21,724 bases of DNA from Thermoplasmatota archaeon. Its GTDB lineage: Archaea; Thermoplasmatota; Thermoplasmata; Thermoplasmatales; Thermoplasmataceae. Each line of letters starts with the position of its first letter. Position 1 is the first letter of the stretch. This document shows positions 15,838-21,724 of the stretch, in pieces. The stretch is taken from NCBI GenBank assembly GCA_023379355.1, contig JAMCUD010000029.1:1-21724 (forward strand), given 5' to 3'. The notes under the pieces were generated by a model, which worked only from the letters and a program-made list of their open reading frames with translations, ran no database searches and was not told where the DNA came from. The translations under genes and the position numbers were made by a program.

Positions 15838-17517
15838 TCAGGCGCTGCTTATGGACGGAAGTGACGTGAACTCGCTCCTGTTCTCAAGTCCCCATTTCTT
15901 GACTTTTTCTATGTCAACACCCTTCTTCTTTGCTACTGATTCCACAAACTTCATCATTGCAAAACCGCCGGAGGATATTATTGTACCTGTCCCAAGCCTC
16001 GAAATAAAGCTTCCTGTGCTGTCCCTGTATCCATCACGTGCAGACATCTTGGCAAGGTGCCTGTAGGATGCATAGTATACTGCAAGTTGTTCAGTTGTCA
16101 GTAAATCCTTGTTGAGGTTTCTGGACTTGATCCTTCCCAGAGGCACATTCACAAGGGGGGTAATGGTGAATTCAAACGGCCTCCCTTCAGCATAGGAATT
16201 GCTCAGCCGGTTTATCATTGCAATTGTGTCCCACTCATCCTCCACAGTTTCCCCTTCCTGCCCTACCTGTATGGTGAATGCAGGTCTCCAGTAGTTCATG
16301 GTCTGCACATATACGCCCTTCCAGACAATCTGCTCCCATGATCCATCAGGGCCAATCTTGAGCGGCATTGTCTTGTTTGGCATATGTCTCTTTGCAAGTT
16401 CATCGCTTCCAGTTTCAACTCCTGTCTGGATGCCGATCCAGTTCCTGGGTCCTGCTTTCAGTATCTTTGAGAATTTAGCAATCATTTCCGGGAACCCGGC
16501 AGGAATGGAAACTCTTCCATGTGTGGGGTTTGCAGTCTTTATTCCCGGTACCTTCATGACCTCAGTGAACATCTCACTGAGCGCCTCCTCGTTGGGATTA
16601 TACATTGGGCCATGCTTGTATGCAAAAATCTCATCGGAGTGAAGCCATCCATTTGTGATACCTGCTCTCTGGTTGACCTTAACCTCATTCACAATCCTTT
16701 CAACTGAATTGTATCTCAACGGTCTCAGTGTAACCTCACAGAAATCACATCCAACACCGCATCCTCTCATGACTTCCACCATACCTTTCATGGCGGGGTT
16801 AACTATTGCAGGGATGTCCTCAAGTCTGGGATATGCCTGTTTGGTAATGCCTCTGGCGAGAAACATGTCATCTTTCTTCAGGACTTTCCTGAAATGATCA
16901 TCATATGTCATGTAACCGCGGTAGAATAGCTGCGGATCAATGCTGTCCTCACCTATCTGCTCAAACAGAATCTCGGCGATATCATCGGCTTCTCCCTGAA
17001 AAACGTAGTCAAACTTGTATTTGTCAATCTCGTCCCTGAGAAGTGTGAATTCCCAGACTCCAGGTCCACCCACCACCAGTTTGGCCTTCTTTCCCTCCCT
17101 GACGTGGTTTATTCTCTCCATCAGGGAATCCCATTCTCTCCTTACCCACGCATTCATCTCACCGCCGAAAAGGGCGTAGTAGGACATTGTGGTTGGTCCA
17201 ACACCAAGTGGGTCCATGGTTGTGACCGCTATTATCTCCGTATCACTGTCAACAAATTTCTCAAGGTAGTCCTCATGTGCTACCACAACATCTTTTCTGG
17301 GATATTTTCTGAGGAGTGCTGCCTCAAGTTTTCTCAATGCATAAGGCGCGAATACAGCCTCGCCCCCCGGATGTGCCGGTGGTGCAGGTCCCTTAAGGAA
17401 CCTGTAAATGCTACCGGGAACGGCCCTACTTGGGGCGCAGGGCAGGAAATCCAGAAGAGGGAAATTTCTATACTCATAACTTAAAGTAGTGTCTCCAACT
17501 AAAACAAATCTCGTCAT
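15838..17517 (-). CDS. B12-binding-type radical SAM protein
   Basis: From the ATG at 17517 the product has 559 aa. The N-terminal part (MTRFVLVGDTTL, then LLDFLPCAPSRAVP, then TTMDPLGVGPTTMS and LVVGGPGVWEF) looks like a B12-binding-like Rossmann domain, although I see no DxHxxG base-off motif. The [4Fe-4S] cluster motif is CGVGCDFC (Cys253, Cys257, Cys260), followed by a TIM-barrel radical SAM core. An upstream ATG at 17559 is in frame, but a TATA-like box abuts it, and GAGGG with 5-base spacing precedes 17517, so I take the latter. Archaeal relatives in this broad class include the GDGT ring synthases GrsA/GrsB, and Thermoplasmatales make ring-bearing tetraether lipids, so a lipid-modifying role is possible but unproven. 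It has its own promoter and terminator. Confidence 0.85.
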   Translation of the reverse strand: MTRFVLVGDTTLSYEYRNFPLLDFLPCAPSRAVPGSIYRFLKGPAPPAHPGGEAVFAPYALRKLEAALLRKYPRKDVVVAHEDYLEKFVDSDTEIIAVTTMDPLGVGPTTMSYYALFGGEMNAWVRREWDSLMERINHVREGKKAKLVVGGPGVWEFTLLRDEIDKYKFDYVFQGEADDIAEILFEQIGEDSIDPQLFYRGYMTYDDHFRKVLKKDDMFLARGITKQAYPRLEDIPAIVNPAMKGMVEVMRGCGVGCDFCEVTLRPLRYNSVERIVNEVKVNQRAGITNGWLHSDEIFAYKHGPMYNPNEEALSEMFTEVMKVPGIKTANPTHGRVSIPAGFPEMIAKFSKILKAGPRNWIGIQTGVETGSDELAKRHMPNKTMPLKIGPDGSWEQIVWKGVYVQTMNYWRPAFTIQVGQEGETVEDEWDTIAMINRLSNSYAEGRPFEFTITPLVNVPLGRIKSRNLNKDLLTTEQLAVYYASYRHLAKMSARDGYRDSTGSFISRLGTGTIISSGGFAMMKFVESVAKKKGVDIEKVKKWGLENRSEFTSLPSISSA

Positions 17518-17559
17518 ATTGACCCTCTGTACTTTACTACTTAAATCCCGCTCGTTCAT

Positions 17560-17571
17560 AAATATTTTGTT
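17560..17571 (-). promoter_or_regulatory. TATA box of the radical SAM gene
   Basis: The minus strand reads ACAAAATATTTA directly before the upstream ATG at 17559. Transcription about 25 bases downstream would start near 17538, beyond that ATG. This supports translation from 17517 with a leader of about 20 bases carrying GAGGG. Confidence 0.45.
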
Positions 17572-17614
17572 AATTGGTGTTAAAACGGCAACAGTGACAT
17601 GCCAATCACAATAT

Positions 17615-17620
17615 AAAAAA
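17615..17620 (-). terminator. Possible poly-T terminator after the alcohol dehydrogenase gene
   Basis: Six T residues on the minus strand lie about 50 bases after the dehydrogenase stop, in the gap before the radical SAM promoter. Confidence 0.3.
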
Positions 17621-17667
17621 TTAATGGACTAAATCTATATAGCAAAGCTTCACTTTTATCTTATACT

Positions 17668-18678
17668 TTAAGGGATCAGAACCGCTCTGCCATTTATTTT
17701 TCCATTTTTCAGGAGGTTAAGCACATCATTTGCTTCAGAAAGTTTATATTTTGTAGAATGAATATTGATTTTTCCTCTGGATGCAAGATCCAGGACAGAG
17801 TACATATCGCTTCTTGGACCGATAACGCTCCCCCTGATCTGAATTTCATCAACAAAATTTATGCGATCCATGCCACCATGAACACCAAGAACAATGTTTC
17901 CCCCAGCCTTGACCAGTTTTGAAGCGGCATTTATTGCGTCCTGGTTTGGTGAGAAAACAATGACTGAATCTGCCTTCCTGACATGATCTCCCAACCTGTC
18001 ATATTTAACGCCTGGATCAAGGACATCATCGGCACCGCTTTCATACGCAAGTTCACCATGTTCCTTTCCTGTAGAGACGGCAACAACCCTGGACCCTGTC
18101 AGCTTTGCTATCTGTACCACAACATGCCCAACACCCCCAATGCCCAGGATATATGCAGTTTTCTCAGGGCTCAGTTCTGCCTTTTTAACTGCCCTGTATG
18201 CAGTGACTCCGGGGCAGAATAGGGGTGCTGAAAGTTCCGGATCAACTCCCTGTGGGAGAGGATAGACATGCATGGCATCTCCAAGTATATATTCAGCGTA
18301 GCCGCCGTCAAGTGTTTCCCCTGTGATCTCTTTGCGGGGGCAGAGGTTTTCTCTCCCTGTCAGGCAGTATTCGCATCTGCCGCAGGTTGTCCAGAGAGGC
18401 TGGATTCCTACTTTCTGTCCTTTCTCAAGCCAGTCTATTCCTTCTCCAAGTTCCGCAATCTCCCCTATGATCTCGTGCCCGGGAATTATTGGGAATTTTG
18501 AAGGTACACCGTCATGCAACCAGTCCCCTTCAATCATGTGGAGATTCGATCTGCATACACCGGCGGATATTATCTTCAGGAGTACTTGTCCCGCAGATGG
18601 TTCAGGTCTGTTCACGTCTTCCAGCTTAAGCGGGTTTGTATTCACCGCTGCTGCATTGTGCAATACCATAGCTTTCAT
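17668..18678 (-). CDS. Zinc-dependent alcohol dehydrogenase (MDR superfamily)
   Basis: Oxidises an alcohol or reduces an aldehyde with a nicotinamide cofactor. The catalytic zinc ligands are Cys42 (GVCRSN), His68-Glu69 (PGHE) and Cys155 (LFCPGVTAYRAV). The structural zinc site is Cys99, 102, 105 and 113 (CGRCEYCLTGRENLC). The Rossmann loop is GIGGVGHV (179-186). After the second beta strand the sequence is VSTGKEH and lacks the Asp that usually selects NAD, which suggests NADP. From the ATG at 18678 (MKAMVLHN) the length is 336 aa. An ATG six codons upstream (18696) is possible, but a TATA-like box 25 bases before 18678 favours the shorter form. The substrate is unknown. The gene is monocistronic as far as can be seen. 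Confidence 0.93.
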   Translation of the reverse strand: MKAMVLHNAAAVNTNPLKLEDVNRPEPSAGQVLLKIISAGVCRSNLHMIEGDWLHDGVPSKFPIIPGHEIIGEIAELGEGIDWLEKGQKVGIQPLWTTCGRCEYCLTGRENLCPRKEITGETLDGGYAEYILGDAMHVYPLPQGVDPELSAPLFCPGVTAYRAVKKAELSPEKTAYILGIGGVGHVVVQIAKLTGSRVVAVSTGKEHGELAYESGADDVLDPGVKYDRLGDHVRKADSVIVFSPNQDAINAASKLVKAGGNIVLGVHGGMDRINFVDEIQIRGSVIGPRSDMYSVLDLASRGKINIHSTKYKLSEANDVLNLLKNGKINGRAVLIP

Positions 18679-18698
18679 GGTTTGCCATTTTAGCATAC

Positions 18699-18709
18699 GT
18701 TAAAAATGT
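18699..18709 (-). promoter_or_regulatory. Possible TATA box of the alcohol dehydrogenase gene
   Basis: The minus strand reads ACATTTTTAACG, about 25 bases before the ATG at 18678, consistent with a leaderless transcript. Confidence 0.35.
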
Positions 18710-18825
18710 TGCCCGGATTCCATTGACAATTCTGTATTTATGTGACATCATCTCCTCAGCTGAAGTAGCGGAGCTTTACTGCTTCCCCCAAACCCCTATC
18801 GATACCATAAAAGAATCGAACAATT

Positions 18826-19761
18826 TCACGTTCCAAATTTCTTCTCTATATCTTCAAGACCCTTCCTGACATAGGAAGTACTGTCATTTTCAATTCCGTA
18901 AAGTACATCAATGATTCCTGAAATCCTGATATAAAACTCAGATCTCCTCATAAATCTGCTATTTATTTTCAGTACAGTATTGTTCATATTTTTCAGGAAA
19001 ATTCTGGAAAACTCCTGTCCATAGTCGTAAACCAATTCGGAATAATCAAGGGCAGGGTCCGAAAAAGAACAATTCCCCCAGTCAATAAGGCCGGATACAT
19101 CTCTTTTTTTTATGTCGTACAGTACGTTCCATCCCCCAAGATCGCCATGTATGAATTGTGGTACAAAACTGAAAAGTTCAGGTTTCAGTATATCAGCAAA
19201 CTCTTTTTCAATGGCTTTCCCTGTATTTCCATCAAGTAATCCAAAGAGTTTATCACGTGCAGTATAAAGTAGGTCCATGTAATGTTTCAAAAGTTCTCTA
19301 CCGCCTCGTATAGGGATTCCTGGAATCATGAATGGATCAATAAGTCCTATTTCTCCTGCAACACCAGCAATCCGTCTGTAGAAATCAGTTCTTTCACAAA
19401 TGTCCAGTTCAGAAGGTGCCAAGCGTTCTTCATTTCTTCCGTATACCATATTTGTGATATTAACTCCATTGAGTTTCCTGTATATTGCAGCAAAAGTTCC
19501 ATTTTCCATTTTACCATAATGGATGAACGAAGGTACAGGAACTGAAATTCTTCCAGATAAAAATCCAGATATTCTTACCTCCAGATTCAGCTGTTTTTCA
19601 GCCTCCTTGTTCAGTGGAGTTTTCAGAATGAACTCATCATCTATCTGGTATATCCTGTTATTCCAGCCCTCAGCTATATTTATTATCTTGGGGTCTGCGG
19701 AAATTTCAGTTAGAAATTCTACAAAGTTCTTAATGTTCGAAAAGTCCGATTGGTTTCCCAC
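18826..19761 (-). CDS. APH-family small-molecule kinase/phosphotransferase
   Basis: The 311-aa protein has the aminoglycoside phosphotransferase / choline kinase-like fold. Visible are a loop EGWNNRIYQI (31-40), the ATP-binding Lys47 (FILKTP), the catalytic loop HGDLGGWN (205-212, Asp207) and the metal-binding LIDWGN (225-230, Asp227), followed by DPALDYSEL (235-243). All catalytic residues are present. The start is a GTG at 19761, preceded directly by an in-frame TGA, with a TATA-like box about 24 bases upstream, so probably leaderless. Family members phosphorylate antibiotics, choline, sugars or amino-sugar adducts. The neighbours (alcohol dehydrogenase; a divergent winged-helix protein) do not reveal the substrate, and calling it a resistance gene would be unsupported. 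Confidence 0.85.
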   Translation of the reverse strand: MGNQSDFSNIKNFVEFLTEISADPKIINIAEGWNNRIYQIDDEFILKTPLNKEAEKQLNLEVRISGFLSGRISVPVPSFIHYGKMENGTFAAIYRKLNGVNITNMVYGRNEERLAPSELDICERTDFYRRIAGVAGEIGLIDPFMIPGIPIRGGRELLKHYMDLLYTARDKLFGLLDGNTGKAIEKEFADILKPELFSFVPQFIHGDLGGWNVLYDIKKRDVSGLIDWGNCSFSDPALDYSELVYDYGQEFSRIFLKNMNNTVLKINSRFMRRSEFYIRISGIIDVLYGIENDSTSYVRKGLEDIEKKFGT

Positions 19762-20061
19762 TCATTGTGATCCTGACCCGTAATAAAAACATTGTATGGA
19801 GATGATCATTACTTAGAAATTCACGCAAATGAACCAGGACAGTACTCTGTGAAATAGTATGTTTTTCGGTTTGAAAAGTAAAATCCTGACAGATCTAACG
19901 GTAACCAATCGGAAAAAAGAATGACACTCAATCCATTATAAAAACGTCCAGAGATCGGAATAAGAATCGGTGCAAAGATTAATAGATGGTGTGGTAATCA
20001 AACTACAGTCAAACAAAATTCTTGCATGACACACATTGTCAAAAGATCGGGAAGATACTAA
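19762..20061. other. 300-base divergent intergenic region
   Basis: This gap separates the leftward kinase gene from the rightward gene at 20062. On the minus strand, TTTTTATTA (19781-19789) is the likely TATA box of the kinase gene. On the plus strand, TTATAAAAA (19936-19944) is the best box for the rightward gene and would give a leader near 95 bases. The pentamer ATCGG occurs on the plus strand at 19908, 19954, 19966 and 20046. No tRNA, strong hairpin or convincing small gene was seen. Confidence 0.5.
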
Positions 20062-21724
20062 ATGGACAGAGTAACGTTCAAAGCCGGAAAGTTTTATACA
20101 CTCACAGAAATTCTCAGCGATCTCGACGACGTTTATTTTCTCCATATAGAGAAAACAGTATTGAAGCCTCCATGGAATAAGAAGAACATTGATAATGTGA
20201 TTACTGAATATCGCTTGCAAAGGATCTTCAGCAAGATCACCCAACCTGATTACTTTTTCACGAGTGTCTTCGATTCTTATTCCATAGATCGGTCAATATT
20301 TAGGTTTGTAACATTTCTCGGAGGCACCGTAGATGCGTCAGTGTTGTTAGATATTTCAGATTTCAGGGAAAATGTCAATAAATATTTGGGCAAGAACCTG
20401 TTATTTGCTATTCCTTCACCCGAATCACCCATATTTTATGCCATACCTGCAGAATATATCATACTTGTCAGTCAAAGAACAGCAACTTATCCATATGATC
20501 GCGAACCCGACGATCTTCCTTCATGCCTTAATAACTATGATCAGAACTTGATCGATTCTATTGCGAGTACCATTGGATACAAGAACGCCACAAAAGATTT
20601 GCAAGGCATCTCGAGTCTCTATGCAACAATAGCTAATAATTTTGAAGCCATGCTTTCATCGCTCTCAAATTCTGAACGCAGTTTGTTAATTAAACTTTAC
20701 AACAATTTTGGCGTTCTTTCATATATCAATTTGATAGATTCTCAAGACAGGTACGCCGGGATCCCTGCCTTAAATTTCCTCGATCGGCTGAAGAACGATG
20801 GGCAGACCGATCAGGTATCGTTGATAGAAAAGGGCATTACATGTCTTGTGTGCAATAAGAACGGCACCTCCAAAGGTACAGTCGTAATATCACCGGAATT
20901 CATCAGGAAGATCAGAGAAAATCTTGGCCTGGAAGTGAAGCTTACAAACAAGGATGACAAAGCACCTCTCCAGGGGTTTCAGCAACCATACGAGAAAGTA
21001 GTATCTATACTCTTAGCCACTGAATTCCTCGAGAGAGGGGGCAAGAAACATGATGCAACCAAGATAGCACAAGTGACACATATTTCAAGGCAAACAATAG
21101 AGATCGTCCTTACTGTAGCTCACACAATGCTCTGGGTAGAAGGACCGAGAACACGTTATGGCTTAACCGAAAGCGGGAAAACTATTCTGGATTGGAGCGA
21201 AAGTTCAAAAACAAAATTTTTGAACGCACTTCAAAATGCGCACAAGATCGAGGAAGATTCCGGGTACAGCACAAAATTACGAACAACGTTTAGTAGATTC
21301 CATTCCATTATTGGCGGCCTATTAGAAAAAAAACAAAGGTACAAAGTATCAGAAATAATCGATCTGGTCCTTCAAAATACCACGGTTTTTGAGGAGTGCA
21401 GGAAACTGGTTTTCGAGATAAGCAGGCAATCATGGAATCATTCGAGCATCGACTATAGGAGGGAGGTACTGAAGTCTCCGCGAGACTATTTCCATTCTGT
21501 CTACAAAACAGCAATATTAGAGCATCTACAGGCTCTCTATATTGCAGGAAAGATCAACACGTCATCAGATGAGATAACTCTGGACACGTGTATCCAGGGA
21601 AGCGAAAATTCAGACTTCAGCCCGGAGAACACTAAACCCATTCTTCAAGCAGCCGGAAGGAAAACTGGTGGTAAGGTCTCCCTGCTTCCAAATTATGAAA
21701 TGTTGATCGATTCGCATCTTCCCA
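20062..21724 (+). CDS. Winged-helix protein resembling Helicase_C_3 / XPB N-terminal-like family, 3'-truncated by window edge
   Basis: The frame begins with ATG at 20062 (directly preceded by an in-frame TAA) and stays open for 554 codons to the right edge. A weak GGGA lies 9 bases upstream. No signal peptide or membrane helix is visible. Residues about 195-285 read like a helical/winged segment (LSNSERSLLIKLYNN ... GTVVISPEFIRKIREN), with one CLVC pair (261-264). Residues about 332-376 form a clear winged helix (ATKIAQVTHISRQTIEIVL, then a strand and YGLTESGKTIL). The last visible residues, GGKVSLLPNYEMLIDSHLP, resemble the opening strand of the Helicase_C_3 domain found in XPB N-termini and in stand-alone helicase-associated proteins. 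That family call is by eye and tentative. No helicase motor motifs are seen so far; they may follow, or lie in a neighbour beyond the edge. Confidence 0.75.
   Translation, partial: MDRVTFKAGKFYTLTEILSDLDDVYFLHIEKTVLKPPWNKKNIDNVITEYRLQRIFSKITQPDYFFTSVFDSYSIDRSIFRFVTFLGGTVDASVLLDISDFRENVNKYLGKNLLFAIPSPESPIFYAIPAEYIILVSQRTATYPYDREPDDLPSCLNNYDQNLIDSIASTIGYKNATKDLQGISSLYATIANNFEAMLSSLSNSERSLLIKLYNNFGVLSYINLIDSQDRYAGIPALNFLDRLKNDGQTDQVSLIEKGITCLVCNKNGTSKGTVVISPEFIRKIRENLGLEVKLTNKDDKAPLQGFQQPYEKVVSILLATEFLERGGKKHDATKIAQVTHISRQTIEIVLTVAHTMLWVEGPRTRYGLTESGKTILDWSESSKTKFLNALQNAHKIEEDSGYSTKLRTTFSRFHSIIGGLLEKKQRYKVSEIIDLVLQNTTVFEECRKLVFEISRQSWNHSSIDYRREVLKSPRDYFHSVYKTAILEHLQALYIAGKINTSSDEITLDTCIQGSENSDFSPENTKPILQAAGRKTGGKVSLLPNYEMLIDSHLP

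Noticed and set aside
18750..18825. Imperfect hairpin (GAAGTAG...CTGCTTC) and a TCGAAC string suggesting a terminator or tRNA
   Set aside because: The stem has a wobble and a mismatch. The TCGAAC is not flanked by a GC-rich T-arm and no acceptor stem can be built.
19970..20029. Short GTG-started frame (19 codons) in the leader before 20062
   Set aside because: Too short and without a ribosome-binding site; it could be a leader peptide, but nothing beyond the open frame supports it.
19936..20244. Minus-strand frame of 102 codons at the left end of the edge gene
   Set aside because: It overlaps the start of the much longer plus-strand frame and the intergenic gap, and I see no start signal or family resemblance.

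Overview
The window looks like chromosome from a thermoacidophilic archaeon of the order Thermoplasmatales (phylum Thermoplasmatota); I do not assign a genus. The grounds are: short-leader or leaderless genes behind AT-rich TATA boxes, an archaeal GHMP-type shikimate kinase, an Orc1/Cdc6 initiator, an archaeal B-family polymerase-like protein, a GH15 enzyme of the type known from Thermoplasma, a heavily sequon-loaded secreted glycoprotein, and strong use of AGG (Arg) and ATA (Ile) codons.

Layout. (1) 1-~797: the 3' part of an IS200/IS605-type element, a TnpB reading frame entering from the left edge and ending in a hairpin-bearing right end. (2) 1024-3966, plus strand: a large cysteine-free surface glycoprotein with signal peptide, tandem PKD-like repeats, a CARDB-like domain and a C-terminal membrane anchor. 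(3) 9752 down to 3998, minus strand: a tightly packed shikimate cluster aroB-aroE-aroK-aroA, then argS behind its own TATA box. DAHP-forming, dehydroquinase and chorismate synthase steps are not in the window. (4) 10013-11884, plus strand: GH15 glucoamylase/trehalase, divergent from aroB across a 260-bp regulatory gap. (5) 11983-14665, plus strand: a three-gene operon with overlapping genes. It encodes a 150-aa protein, an 80-aa helical protein and a 669-aa PolB2-like protein with altered motif C and no visible exonuclease motifs. (6) 14646-19761, minus strand: orc1/cdc6 (tail-to-tail overlap with polB), a cobalamin-type radical SAM protein, a zinc alcohol dehydrogenase and an APH-family small-molecule kinase. 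(7) 20062 to the right edge, plus strand: a long frame of at least 554 codons that does not close inside the window. It has a winged-helix domain and a tail resembling the Helicase_C_3 (XPB N-terminal-like) family.

How the genes relate: aroB-E-K-A carry out four of the seven shikimate steps and are translationally coupled. The three-gene polB2 operon abuts the replication initiator gene and is the best candidate for an under-described system: a polymerase that keeps the two main metal-binding aspartates but has lost the first Asp of motif C, co-expressed with two small proteins, one of which has a weak resemblance to the XPF/ERCC4 nuclease fold. No tRNA, rRNA, CRISPR array or recognisable replication origin was seen.
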